This document shows, piece by piece, positions 8,936 to 16,906 of a DNA stretch of 64,000 nt. Position 1 is the stretch's first letter. Every line of letters starts with the position of its first letter. The stretch covers positions 186,001-250,000 of the forward strand of contig NZ_JABASY010000005.1 in the NCBI RefSeq assembly GCF_016107685.1, read 5' to 3'. Position numbers and translations under genes: made by a program. This DNA comes from Brevibacterium yomogidense (GTDB lineage Bacteria > Actinomycetota > Actinomycetes > Actinomycetales > Brevibacteriaceae). A model generated the notes under the pieces. It ran no database searches and was not told where the DNA came from. It saw only the letters and a list, made by a program, of their open reading frames with translations.

Positions 8936-9035
8936 CGGTCCCCCGTCGCAGAGTGGGCCCGCGCCCGAGGCCGTGGTCGGCACCCGCCGGACCGCACCTC
9001 GGGAACGGGTCGCTCCCGCTTCTGTCATGACCCGC

Positions 9036-9070
9036 CACGGCTGGGGCACCGCGAAGGTGTCCCGGCCGTG
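9036..9070 (+). terminator. Hairpin downstream of prpDBC
   Basis: Arms 9036-9050 and 9056-9070 pair over 15 positions, two of them G-U, around the loop GCGAA. There is no T-run, which is usual for terminator hairpins in high-GC actinobacteria. It lies 100 bases after the prpC stop and 84 bases before the next start. Confidence 0.5.
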
Positions 9071-9153
9071 CGGCGTTGAAGAGGCTGTCTTCCGCCGGCC
9101 CACCCTGATCGCCGCATCACGTCCAGACCACCCCGATCCGTGAGGAGAACCCT

Positions 9154-9945
9154 GTGAACTCTGAGAGCCCCGCCACTCCCATCCCACTTGTGGACGGCTT
9201 CCGCTACGACCTGGACGGTTCCGTCGCGACTCTGACGATCGACCGGCCGGAGAAGCTCGGTGCGCTGTCCCGGGAGATGTGGTTCGCGCTGCCGGCGATC
9301 GTGGATGCGATCGATGCGGCGCCGGATGTGGCGGCGCTCATCCTGCGCGGCACCGACGGGAACTTCTCCGCCGGTTCGGACATCGGGGACCTCAACGTGC
9401 CGCTCGCGGACTTCTGGGCGATGAACGCGGCGGCGGAGGACGCGCTCGCCTCCGTCGACGTCCCCACCATCGCGGCGATCGAGGGTGTCTGTGTGGGTGG
9501 CGGCACGGAGCTGGCTGCCGCGTGCGACGTGCGCATCGCTGCTCCGGGTGCGAGGTTCGGGATCACTGCCGCGAAGCTCGGCCTCGTCTACCCTCCGGGA
9601 CCCACACGGCGGTTCGCCGACGCGGTGGGGGAGTCGTGGGCGCGCTACCTGCTGCTCACCGGCAACCTCATCGACACGGGCCGTGCGGATTCGCTCGGGT
9701 TCCTCCACGAAGTCACTGACGACCCGTTCTCCGCCGCGAAGCGGACCGCAGAGCGCATCGCCTCACGGTCCGCGTTCACCCAGACGGGCCTGCTGCGGAT
9801 CCTCCGCGGCGAAGAACTGGACCCGGCGGGATGGCTGGGCGACGTCTACCCGGTGGAGCTGGGTGAGGGCCAGCGAGCGTTCTTCGAGAAGGAGGCCCCG
9901 CAGTTCGGCTTCCGGCGCCAGGAATGGAAGGACAGTCAGGGCTGA
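9154..9945 (+). CDS. Enoyl-CoA hydratase/isomerase family protein
   Basis: A 263-residue crotonase-fold protein. It shows GNFSAGSDI (oxyanion hole and CoA binding), the second oxyanion segment IEGVCVGGGTELAAACDVRIA, and KLGLVYPPG. The first catalytic glutamate is present (Glu119 in GGTELA), but the position of the second, usually in a PEVKLG-like segment, reads TAAKLG. Simple enoyl-CoA hydration is therefore uncertain; isomerase, decarboxylase or hydrolase activity are alternatives within this superfamily. The GTG at 9154 follows GAGGAGAA at good spacing. It may serve acyl-CoA catabolism alongside the propionate operon, though the two are separated by a hairpin. Confidence 0.82.
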   Translation: MNSESPATPIPLVDGFRYDLDGSVATLTIDRPEKLGALSREMWFALPAIVDAIDAAPDVAALILRGTDGNFSAGSDIGDLNVPLADFWAMNAAAEDALASVDVPTIAAIEGVCVGGGTELAAACDVRIAAPGARFGITAAKLGLVYPPGPTRRFADAVGESWARYLLLTGNLIDTGRADSLGFLHEVTDDPFSAAKRTAERIASRSAFTQTGLLRILRGEELDPAGWLGDVYPVELGEGQRAFFEKEAPQFGFRRQEWKDSQG

Positions 9946-10097
9946 AGGAGCCGAGATAGCCGAAAGAACCCTCAGGGGACCGAACCGTCAGAGCTGGCTG
10001 ATCCGTCAGGCCGGGAAGAGCTGATGAGCACGGTCGGGGCCCGAACGGGGGCGGCACCCGGGGGATCGACTCCGACCGAGGGGTCGTGTCCGACGAG

Positions 10098-10131
10098 CAG
10101 AAGGGCCGGGGCTTTCGCCCCGGCCCTTCTG
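10098..10131 (+). terminator. Strong hairpin terminator after the crotonase gene
   Basis: Arms 10098-10112 and 10117-10131 are perfectly complementary over 15 bp around a four-base TTTC loop. No T-run follows. The outer part of the stem (AGAAGGGCCG) is the same as that of the hairpin at 60600-60638. Confidence 0.75.
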
Positions 10132-10271
10132 CGTGTCCTGGGGACGAGGGGGAGGCTCCGCGCGTGGGGGAGGGAGCGGCGGCTCTGTGCGGAGTGGACA
10201 GCGGTTTCCCTTCTGACGGGCGCACCGCACGTCTCACAGGGAACTCCCATACATACTCGAAAGTACGAATG

Positions 10272-10277
10272 TAGAAT
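10272..10277 (+). promoter_or_regulatory. Possible -10 box of the DUF222/HNH gene
   Basis: TAGAAT lies in the only AT-rich island of the region, about 100 bases before the GTG start. No good -35 is visible at the right distance, so this is tentative. Confidence 0.3.
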
Positions 10278-10376
10278 AGAACGTACAGCGGTGATGCTGA
10301 GGCTATCGGGTCCTGTCGGTGCGAGGGTGCACGGATGACGGCTTCGGTGCATGCGCAGATGCGGGGGTGAGGCGAC

Positions 10377-12854
10377 GTGACTGCGATGAACGGTGACCAA
10401 GACCGAGATCAAGGCCAAGGCCAAGGCCAAGACCATGACGGCGACGCGGACAGGCGGTGCCTGCGCCCTCGACGCGGTACCCGCGCTCACCGTGACTACG
10501 TCGCCGTGCGCAAGCAGGCTGCCGCGGAGAGTCTGACGCTGATCGGGAATCGGCATGTCGACACCGTGGAGCTGGTGAACGGCGAAGACGTCTACGGGCA
10601 TCTCATCAGGGGCGGGTCCGAACTGACCGGGACCAGTGCGGGACGCCTTGCTCATTTCGAGCGTCAGCCGGGCGAAGTGCCGGCGGGCGAAGGGTGGCGA
10701 ATGGTCGATCCAGCGCTCACCCATGTGCCGTACGCGACGCTCACCGGGTCGATCGACGCCTTCGGACTCTCCGCACGGATGCGGGAAGCGGCCCATGCGC
10801 TGGACCGTCTCTCCGCAGTGCACATGGTTGCGGTCGCAGAGACCGCGCTCGCCTCGATCGGGAAATCCGACGACCCGGACACGATCGACGACGTGCTGTG
10901 CTCACACGGGTTCTACTCCGCCCGCGAACAGGTGGCGCGGGTCGTCCCGCACGGTGTCGTCCAGGCGGCTGCAGTCGACGGTGATCTCACGCGGAACCAG
11001 GCGATCCGCAGGGTGTGTGAAGCGGTCGTCGCATATGTGGGGCTCTCGAACTGCTTGCGGGCCGTGCTCACCGGGGCGCTGAGTGCCGCGAAGATCGGGG
11101 TCATCCTGCGCCACTCGCGGGGGCTCCGGCTGCATGACGTGCGCTGGCTGGATCGCACTGTGGGTCGGCTGAATCCCGACATGCCGGTGGAGACGTTCGC
11201 CCGGGAGGTCGGTCGGATGGTGGAGCTGTGTGCGCCGCCTGCCACGCGGGCCAAGACGGTGATGGACATGCGGTGCGTGTCCTATGAGCGCCTGGGCAAT
11301 GGCATGGCGTGTGTCGTCCTCGAAGGCCCGATCACCGTCCTCGAACCGTACATGCGTCGAGTCGATGCGACTGCCCGCGCGATCCACTCCGCGAACCTGA
11401 GCGGCCTGGTCGTGAAGGACCACTTCGGGCGTCCCGTGGACCCCGCGCAGGTGCGGATCACGGACACCCGCAGCCTCGAGCAGATCCGGTTCGACCTCAT
11501 CGCGCTCGCCGCACCTGGGGGTCGAGTGTGGGGGACCGGCGACGAGGACGACGGGCGGATGCCGCTGCCCGCGGACGCTTCGCCTCCCGCGGGAGCGTCG
11601 ACCTCCGCGAGCGCGTCTTCTTCGGCTGCTGCCTCCCGGGGCCTGAACGGTCCTCCCTCGGGTCCGAACACGGCGACCTCCGGACCCGTCATCACGGTGG
11701 AACGGCGACGGATGTCGAGGCCCAGCCCGGTGCGCGGTGAGTCGGTCGAATGCGATGTAGTCGTCGACATTCCCCTGCAGGGTCCGGGTGTGCGGCCCGG
11801 GACGATCACTGACGGCACGATCAGAACAGACCGACAGGCGTTGGCGCCCGGCGCGTGGCGGAACCCGCTTCACCCGCCGCAGCCCGCACCCCCTGGCGCT
11901 CTCCACTACGCGGACGACTGGACCCGAACGGCCAGCGCGCCGTCCGCCCGGCACGAGCCCGCGGGTGGCGATCCGCCGAACAGCGACCCTCTTGACGACG
12001 CCACCAGGGAGGCCGACAGGGGTGCGCCCAGCGACTCCACCGGGGACACTCCTGACGAACCCGCCGGGGGTGCTTCCGACGAACCCACGAGAGACCCTCT
12101 CGAATACTTCACGGTGACGTGCCCGACCGAAGGTGAGTGGCTCGCTGCACAGGCGCGCGTCTCCCTCACCGTGCCGGTCCTCACCTGCGCCGATGCTGAC
12201 AGTGACTTGCCGTCCGACCTCGAGGGCCCGGTCCCTGTGCCTGCAGAGATGGCGCGGCGCATCGTCTCCGCGCAGTCGATCGTCTACCGCCTGCTCACCG
12301 ACCCCGCCAGCGGCGAAGTGCTCCCTGAAGTGGCCACCACGTACCGCGTCCCAGCCGGGATGCGTCGGACAGTCGAAGAACGATCGAAGCGATGCATGGT
12401 CCCCGGGTGCCTGCGACCGGCAGCACGAGCCCAGATGGACCATATCGAACCGTTCAACCACGCCTCACCCGCGGACGGGGGACTCACGGTGGTGACGAAC
12501 CTCCACCCACTGTGCGTGTTCCACCACCAGGAGAAGACCGCAGGGATCATCTCCGTCGAGGTCGACGACGAGGGCGTCGAGAACTGGTCGTTCCCGCTGG
12601 GACGGGAGGCGATCGCCGTCCTGGAGCCGAACTTCACCGACGCCGAGGCCGCAGAACGGCTGCTGGAGAAACTCACCGAACCACCGCCCACCGACAAAGG
12701 AGTTCGGTCAGGAGAGGGGGGGAGCTCCTCCCGCCGACGCGGGAGAGGGGTCCGACGCGTCGGCAGAGGGTTCCGACGGGTCGGCAGAGGGTTCCGACGG
12801 GTCGGCGGATGCTTCGACGGAATCGGGTGCTCCGCCGAAGAGCGCCAGCGGTGA
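10377..12854 (+). CDS. DUF222 domain protein with C-terminal HNH endonuclease motif; probable 3' frameshift
   Basis: The 825-residue product begins with a Gln/Gly-rich repeat (GQGQGQ), followed by a helical DUF222 (13E12-repeat) region, a long Pro/Ala/Ser-rich linker (about 390-580) and an HNH motif at about 670-725 (RCMVPGC, DHIEPF, NLHPLC..HH). This family is abundant in actinobacteria; nuclease activity is expected from the motif but its biological role is not known. The GTG at 10377 follows GGGGTGAGG. The last 45 residues after the G7 run at 12716-12722 read as an Arg-rich string using three AGA codons, whereas the next frame encodes an acidic tail ending at 12906. The frame as written is probably shifted. 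Confidence 0.8.
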   Translation: MTAMNGDQDRDQGQGQGQDHDGDADRRCLRPRRGTRAHRDYVAVRKQAAAESLTLIGNRHVDTVELVNGEDVYGHLIRGGSELTGTSAGRLAHFERQPGEVPAGEGWRMVDPALTHVPYATLTGSIDAFGLSARMREAAHALDRLSAVHMVAVAETALASIGKSDDPDTIDDVLCSHGFYSAREQVARVVPHGVVQAAAVDGDLTRNQAIRRVCEAVVAYVGLSNCLRAVLTGALSAAKIGVILRHSRGLRLHDVRWLDRTVGRLNPDMPVETFAREVGRMVELCAPPATRAKTVMDMRCVSYERLGNGMACVVLEGPITVLEPYMRRVDATARAIHSANLSGLVVKDHFGRPVDPAQVRITDTRSLEQIRFDLIALAAPGGRVWGTGDEDDGRMPLPADASPPAGASTSASASSSAAASRGLNGPPSGPNTATSGPVITVERRRMSRPSPVRGESVECDVVVDIPLQGPGVRPGTITDGTIRTDRQALAPGAWRNPLHPPQPAPPGALHYADDWTRTASAPSARHEPAGGDPPNSDPLDDATREADRGAPSDSTGDTPDEPAGGASDEPTRDPLEYFTVTCPTEGEWLAAQARVSLTVPVLTCADADSDLPSDLEGPVPVPAEMARRIVSAQSIVYRLLTDPASGEVLPEVATTYRVPAGMRRTVEERSKRCMVPGCLRPAARAQMDHIEPFNHASPADGGLTVVTNLHPLCVFHHQEKTAGIISVEVDDEGVENWSFPLGREAIAVLEPNFTDAEAAERLLEKLTEPPPTDKGVRSGEGGSSSRRRGRGVRRVGRGFRRVGRGFRRVGGCFDGIGCSAEERQR

Positions 12855-12906
12855 GGAAACGGCAGGCGACACTGAAGGCTTCGACGAAGGAGCCCCACCG
12901 TTCTGA
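12721..12906 (+). pseudogene. Alternative 3' frame of the DUF222/HNH gene
   Basis: Reading from 12721 in the frame one base off gives 61 residues rich in Ala, Gly, Ser, Asp and Glu, ending with GAPPF and TGA at 12904-12906. Its composition resembles the protein's own linker and the tails of related proteins better than the Arg-rich frame does. One G fewer in the G7 run at 12716-12722 would join it to the main frame. It may be the true C-terminus, separated by a mutation, a sequencing error or length variation in the run. Confidence 0.55.
12751..12813 (+). repeat. 21-bp tandem repeat, three units
   Basis: Units start at 12751, 12772 and 12793, with the core TCCGACGGGTCGGCAGAGGG. Each contains the small inverted repeat CCGAC..GTCGG. 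In the alternative frame the unit encodes a seven-residue AEGSDGS-type repeat, which suggests expansion within coding sequence. Confidence 0.8.
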
Positions 12907-13047
12907 AGCGGTGCCATCTTCCCGCAGCGGCGTCACCGTTCCGCATCGACGCCACCGTTCCGACGCAGTGGGGCACGGAGCCGAACGAGGGCTACTGAGC
13001 ACCGGATCCCACGTAGTACGTCCTCAGTCAGCACCGCCCCACCCACT

Positions 13048-13078
13048 ACACGTCGGCACGGATTTCGCACCGACGTGT
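13048..13078 (+). terminator. Hairpin between the HNH gene and ppx
   Basis: ACACGTCGG (13048-13056) and CCGACGTGT (13070-13078) form a perfect 9-bp stem around a 13-base loop. It could end the upstream transcript. It also sits just before the ppx -10 box, so a regulatory role is possible. Confidence 0.4.
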
Positions 13079-13098
13079 GGGGTCGAGACTCGGAGCGT

Positions 13099-13104
13099 TA
13101 CGAT
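13099..13104 (+). promoter_or_regulatory. -10 box of a leaderless transcript (ppx)
   Basis: TACGAT ends seven bases before the GTG at 13112. This favours that GTG over the ATG at 13103, which lies inside the box. Confidence 0.5.
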
Positions 13105-13111
13105 GGCTGGC

Positions 13112-14284
13112 GTGCGACTCGCAGTGTTAGACATCGGTTCGAACAGCGTCCACCTCCTGGTGGTGGACGCTCACGTCGGTGCGCCGCCCTTGCCGGCCAC
13201 CTCTCACAAGGAGGTCCTGCGGCTCGCGGAATACCTCAAGGACGACGGGTCCATATCGACTTACGGGCAGAACCGACTCGTCGAGTTCGTGGCCGCGTCG
13301 ATCGACATCGCAGAAGACCAGGGATCCGAACAGATCCTCGCGTTTGCGACCTCGGCGATCAGATCCGCGCCCAACGGCGACGAGACGATCGACCGGATCC
13401 GGCAGGAGACCGGTGTCGCGCTCAACGTCATGAGCGGCGAAGACGAAGCCCGGGTCACCTTCCTGGCGGTCCGACGCTGGTTCGGCTGGTCGGCCGGCAG
13501 CATCCTCCTCATGGACATCGGCGGAGGATCACTCGAACTGGCGTCCGGCCGGGACGAGTACCCGGACGCGGCCGTGTCGCTCCCGCTCGGCGCCGGACGC
13601 ATGCACCGCGACTTCCTCCACGCGGACATGCCGTCCTCCGGCGACGTCGACAGCCTCCGCAAATACGCGCGGCACACCATCGGCCGCATCGCAGGTGAGA
13701 TCAACCGGGTGGGGAAACCCGACCGCATGGTCGGCTCGTCGAAGACATTCCGCTCACTTGCGCGTATCGGCGGCGCGGCCCCCAGCGGCGCCGGGATGTT
13801 CGTTCCCCGCGAACTGAAGCGCAAGGACATGTCGGGGATCATCGACGAGCTCGTGTCCCGGACTCCCGCCCAGCGGGAAGCCCTGCCGGGAGTCTCCGCA
13901 GCCCGGTCAGGCCAGGTCCTCGCCGGTGCGTTCGTCGCGGAGGCGGCGATGACGATCTTCGACGTGTCGTCCCTGCACATCTCTCCGTGGGCGCTGCGTG
14001 AGGGGATCATCATGCGCCAGCTGGACCTCCTCGACTCCTCCGAGGTCCTCTCGCCCACACGCCGCCGCATCGGCGCCCTCCCCAAGCCCGCCCTCACCAT
14101 CCCGTCGAACGGCGGTGCCCAGGCGGAAGCCGCGGCTAAGGCCGCGGCCGCCGCCCCGGATGCAGACTCGACCGCGCCGCCGGCGCCGGTCACGTCGGAA
14201 CCGACACCGACCACGACCACGACACCGCCCACGACCACGACACCGCCCACGACACCGACTTCAGCCCCGACGGCGGGGAAGTGA
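13112..14284 (+). CDS. Ppx/GppA family phosphatase (exopolyphosphatase-like)
   Basis: Expected to hydrolyse inorganic polyphosphate or pppGpp. The 390-residue protein has the ASKHA fold with LDIGSNSVHLLVVD (phosphate 1 loop) at the N-terminus, EQILAFATSAIRSA, VMSGEDEARVTFLAVRR and the second phosphate loop MDIGGGSLELASG. This is the short actinobacterial type without a C-terminal HD domain. The GTG at 13112 is chosen over ATG 13103 because a TACGAT box spaces it as a leaderless start and the family usually begins MRLAVLDIGS. Unusually for a cytosolic enzyme, the last 45 residues are Ala- and then Thr/Pro-rich, encoded by an 18-bp tandem repeat. Confidence 0.9.
   Translation: MRLAVLDIGSNSVHLLVVDAHVGAPPLPATSHKEVLRLAEYLKDDGSISTYGQNRLVEFVAASIDIAEDQGSEQILAFATSAIRSAPNGDETIDRIRQETGVALNVMSGEDEARVTFLAVRRWFGWSAGSILLMDIGGGSLELASGRDEYPDAAVSLPLGAGRMHRDFLHADMPSSGDVDSLRKYARHTIGRIAGEINRVGKPDRMVGSSKTFRSLARIGGAAPSGAGMFVPRELKRKDMSGIIDELVSRTPAQREALPGVSAARSGQVLAGAFVAEAAMTIFDVSSLHISPWALREGIIMRQLDLLDSSEVLSPTRRRIGALPKPALTIPSNGGAQAEAAAKAAAAAPDADSTAPPAPVTSEPTPTTTTTPPTTTTPPTTPTSAPTAGK
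14213..14257 (+). repeat. 18-bp in-frame tandem repeat in the ppx 3' end
   Basis: ACGACCACGACACCGCCC occurs at 14213-14230 and 14231-14248, with a partial third copy. It encodes the TTTTPP run of the C-terminal tail. Confidence 0.8.
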
Positions 14285-14287
14285 ACG

Positions 14288-15196
14288 ATGGCTGAGAAGA
14301 AGCGGCTGCCGCTCACCAGCCCCAATTCCGCCCGGGCGAAGGCCAAGCGTCAGCGTGAGGAGCTCGCTCGCAGCCCTGTGTACGAACCGAAGGCCGACTA
14401 CCGGTCCGCCCATGAGATCCGCATCGGCCTGTCGACGTCCTCCGTCTACCCGATGACCGTGCGCGAATGCTTCGAGACCGCCGCGCGTCTGGGATACGAC
14501 GGGGTGGAGGTCATGATCACCAACAACGAGGAGACCCAGGACCCGGGTCTCATGTCGCGGTTCGCCCGAGCGACCGGGCTGCCGGTCCTGTCGGTGCACG
14601 CGCCGACCCTGCTCCTCATGCCGCGCGTCATGCACCGCGACCACTGGGAGAAGCTGCGGCGCACTGCGGAGCTCGCGAAGGAGGCGGGAGCCCGTACGGT
14701 CGTGCTGCACCCGCCGTTCCGCTGGCAGGGCGACTACGCGAAGAACTTCGTCGAGGGCGTGCGGGCGATGTCGGAGGAGACCGGCGTGACCCTCGCGGTG
14801 GAGAACATGTACCCGTGGCGCGCCGGCGTGCGCGAGGTGCTCGTCTACTCGCCGCACTGGGATCTGCTGGGCCAGGACTACGACGCGGTGACGTTCGACT
14901 TCTCCCACGCGTCGACGGCGGGAACCGACGCGCTCGAGGCGGTCCGCACCCTGTTCCCCGCGCTGCGGCACGTCCACCTCACCGACGGGATGGGGACACT
15001 CACCGACGAGCATCTGGTCCCCGGCCGAGGCCGCATGCCCGTCGCGGAGACGCTGCAGTACCTCGCGAAGCACGACTGGTCGGGGGACGTCGTCGTCGAG
15101 GTGAATACCCGCTTCACGGCCCGTCGTTCCACGCGGGACGCGATGCTCACCGAATCGCTCGAGTTCGCGCGCCGCCACTTGGGACTCGATTCGTAG
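14288..15196 (+). CDS. Sugar phosphate isomerase/epimerase (AP endonuclease family 2 TIM barrel)
   Basis: The 302-residue protein has a basic 40-residue N-terminal extension, then a xylose-isomerase-like TIM barrel: RIGLSTSSVYP, GYDGVEVMI, LSVHAPTLLL, VVLHPPFRW, LAVENMYPW, FDFSHAST, HVHLTDG and VVVEVNTR. The His, Glu and Asp residues at strand ends fit a divalent-metal site. The substrate is unknown; sugar isomerisation and abasic-site cleavage are the two activities of this fold. It begins three bases after the ppx stop, so the two are co-transcribed, a pairing common in actinobacteria. The start ATG at 14288 follows ppx without a strong ribosome site. Confidence 0.82.
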   Translation: MAEKKRLPLTSPNSARAKAKRQREELARSPVYEPKADYRSAHEIRIGLSTSSVYPMTVRECFETAARLGYDGVEVMITNNEETQDPGLMSRFARATGLPVLSVHAPTLLLMPRVMHRDHWEKLRRTAELAKEAGARTVVLHPPFRWQGDYAKNFVEGVRAMSEETGVTLAVENMYPWRAGVREVLVYSPHWDLLGQDYDAVTFDFSHASTAGTDALEAVRTLFPALRHVHLTDGMGTLTDEHLVPGRGRMPVAETLQYLAKHDWSGDVVVEVNTRFTARRSTRDAMLTESLEFARRHLGLDS

Positions 15197-15255
15197 GAAG
15201 CGCGGATTCGCATGGGACGCGTCGATTCGCAGTAGGAGCTGCGTACCTGCGGTAG

Positions 15256-15261
15256 TAGCCT
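15256..15261 (+). promoter_or_regulatory. -10 box of a leaderless transcript (proC)
   Basis: TAGCCT ends seven bases before the ATG at 15269. Three GATTCG direct repeats lie upstream (about 15187-15228). Confidence 0.5.
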
Positions 15262-15268
15262 CTGTCCC

Positions 15269-16093
15269 ATGCGGATTGCTTTCATCGGTACAGGGAACAT
15301 GGGCGGTGCACTCCTCGAGGGTGTCCTCGCCGCAGGGCAGGCCCCGGAGGACGTGCACGCGACGACCCGGTCCGGGGCCTCGGCCAGCGCACTCCGGTCA
15401 CGACTGGGAGTCCAGACGACCGCGCTGGATGCGGACCCCCGGGCCAACCGGACGGCCGTCGACGGTGCCGGAGCGGTGTTCCTGGGTGTGAAGCCGTGGA
15501 TGCTCGCGGACACGGCCGCCGACATCGGCCCCGCTCTGCCCGATGACGCCGCGATCGTGTCGATGGCCGCCGGGGTGGATCTCGCGACCCTCACTCACCA
15601 TTTCCCGCACCGTCCTGTCGTCCGGATCATGCCGAACACACCGTCCTCGGTGGGCTACGGTGTCATCGCTCTGGCCTCCGCGCCTGAGGCCCCGGCCGCC
15701 GTCGTCGACCACCTCACCTCCCTGCTCGCAGGGGCGGGACTCGTGGTCCCGGTCGGTGAAGAGGACATGCCGACGATGATCGGCGCCTCGGCGTCCGGGG
15801 TGGCGTTCTTCTTCCTCCTCGCCGAGCACATGGTGGAGGCGGCCGTCGCACAGGGACTCGACGAGGACACGGCACGCAGAGCGGTCGCAGCGACGGCGGA
15901 GGGAGCGGGACGGCTCCTCGCGGACACCCCCGACCCGGCGGCGCTGCGCGGAGCGGTGACGAGTGCCGGTGGGACGACGGCGGCGGGGATCGGTTCGTTC
16001 GAGGCGGACGGGTTCGCGGACGTCGTGGCGCGCGCCGTGCGGGCCGCGGGCGACCGGTCGCTGGAGATGGAGGCGGAGAACCGTGCCGGCTGA
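15269..16093 (+). CDS. proC: Pyrroline-5-carboxylate reductase
   Basis: Reduces 1-pyrroline-5-carboxylate to proline with NAD(P)H, the last step of proline synthesis. The 274-residue protein opens with the Rossmann motif FIGTGNMGGALLEG, then FLGVKPWML, VSMAAGV, RIMPNTPSSVGYG and the dimerisation domain with ASASGVAFFFLLAEHMVEAAVAQG and LRGAVTSAGGTTAAGI, which matches the P5CR signature. Length is normal. The ATG at 15269 sits seven bases after TAGCCT and has no ribosome site. It overlaps trkA by 11 bases, so proline synthesis and potassium uptake, both osmotic functions, share a transcript. Confidence 0.94.
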   Translation: MRIAFIGTGNMGGALLEGVLAAGQAPEDVHATTRSGASASALRSRLGVQTTALDADPRANRTAVDGAGAVFLGVKPWMLADTAADIGPALPDDAAIVSMAAGVDLATLTHHFPHRPVVRIMPNTPSSVGYGVIALASAPEAPAAVVDHLTSLLAGAGLVVPVGEEDMPTMIGASASGVAFFFLLAEHMVEAAVAQGLDEDTARRAVAATAEGAGRLLADTPDPAALRGAVTSAGGTTAAGIGSFEADGFADVVARAVRAAGDRSLEMEAENRAG

Positions 16094-16817
16094 CAAGCAG
16101 CCGGGCCGTCGCGGCGACAAGCGGACCGACCGCAAGGCGCAGCGGAAGAGCGACCGCAGGACCGGTGCCTCCGGGGTGCTCGTCGTGGGGCTGGGCCGCT
16201 TCGGTTCGGCCACCGCCCGCTCGCTCATGCGGATGGGCCGGGAAGTCATGGCGATCGAGAAGAACCCGGAGCTCGTCCAGGAATGGTCCTCGAAGCTCAC
16301 GTACGTCGTCGAAGCGGACACGACGCACCTGGACACGCTGCGGCAGGTGGGTGCCGGGGAGTTCTCCACGGCGGTCGTCGGCATCGGCTCGTCGATCGAG
16401 GCGAGCGTGCTGACGACGGCGAACCTCATCGACCTGGGCGTCGACCAGATCTGGGCGAAGGCGATCTCCGACGCGCACGGCAAGATCCTGCGCCGCATCG
16501 GGGCGGAGCACGTGCTCTACCCGGAGACCGAGGCCGGGGACCGCGTCGCCCACCTCATGAGCTCGCGGATGCTCGACTACATCGATTTCGACGACGGCCA
16601 CTTCGCGGTCGTGAAGATGCGGCCCCCGGAGTCCGTCAAGGGCCTCACCCTCGCCCAGGCGAGGATCCGCGACACGTTCGGCGTCACCGTCGTCGGGATC
16701 AAACCCCCTGGGAAGGAATTCACCTACGCGGACATGGACACCCGGATGGGTCGGCAGGACGTGCTCATCGTCGCCGGACACGTCGATCGCCTGAGCGCCT
16801 TCGCCGCCCAGCCGTGA
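16083..16817 (+). CDS. trkA: TrkA/KtrA family potassium uptake regulatory subunit
   Basis: Cytoplasmic RCK protein that gates a TrkH/KtrB-type potassium channel in response to bound nucleotide. The 244 residues comprise a basic N-terminal tail (1-27), an RCK-N Rossmann domain with VVGLGRFGSATARSL and the acidic ADTTHLDTL, and an RCK-C domain from about 165. Length fits actinobacterial KtrA-type subunits. The GTG at 16083 overlaps proC and has GGAGGCGG about seven bases upstream; it is the first start in frame with good spacing. Its partner trkH lies directly downstream in the opposite direction. A 19-bp tandem duplication covers the stop codon. Confidence 0.88.
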   Translation: MPADKQPGRRGDKRTDRKAQRKSDRRTGASGVLVVGLGRFGSATARSLMRMGREVMAIEKNPELVQEWSSKLTYVVEADTTHLDTLRQVGAGEFSTAVVGIGSSIEASVLTTANLIDLGVDQIWAKAISDAHGKILRRIGAEHVLYPETEAGDRVAHLMSSRMLDYIDFDDGHFAVVKMRPPESVKGLTLAQARIRDTFGVTVVGIKPPGKEFTYADMDTRMGRQDVLIVAGHVDRLSAFAAQP

Positions 16818-16850
16818 GCCTGCCCTGTCCGCGTGAGCCTGCCCTGTCCG
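16813..16850 (+). repeat. 19-bp exact tandem duplication spanning the trkA stop codon
   Basis: CGTGAGCCTGCCCTGTCCG is present at 16813-16831 and again, identically, at 16832-16850. The first copy contains the TGA stop of trkA (16815-16817). Confidence 0.9.
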
Positions 16851-16906
16851 TGTGGGGAGCCGTGGGGGCCCGTGAGGCCGCGGGGCTGCGCCGGTGAAGC
16901 GGAGTC

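Larger units (their letters stand above)
9946..10376. other. Intergenic region before the DUF222/HNH gene
   Basis: This 431-base stretch has no credible gene. It contains a strong terminator hairpin (10098-10131) and, at about 10245-10290, an AT-rich island rare for this DNA with several GTAC and GAA repeats and a TAGAAT -10 candidate. The rest is unremarkable. Confidence 0.6.

Noticed and set aside
7799..9187. A 462-codon antisense frame over prpC
   Set aside because: prpC is certain in the sense strand. The antisense product is Arg/Val/Asp-rich without domains and mirrors sense codon bias.
10024..10338. Small gene of about 100 codons before the DUF222 gene
   Set aside because: It contains the 15-bp terminator hairpin, has no ribosome site and no recognisable protein features.
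10377..12906. Mobile element or inserted island around the DUF222/HNH gene
   Set aside because: There are no terminal repeats, target-site duplications, integrase or base-composition break. The family is common as stand-alone chromosomal genes.
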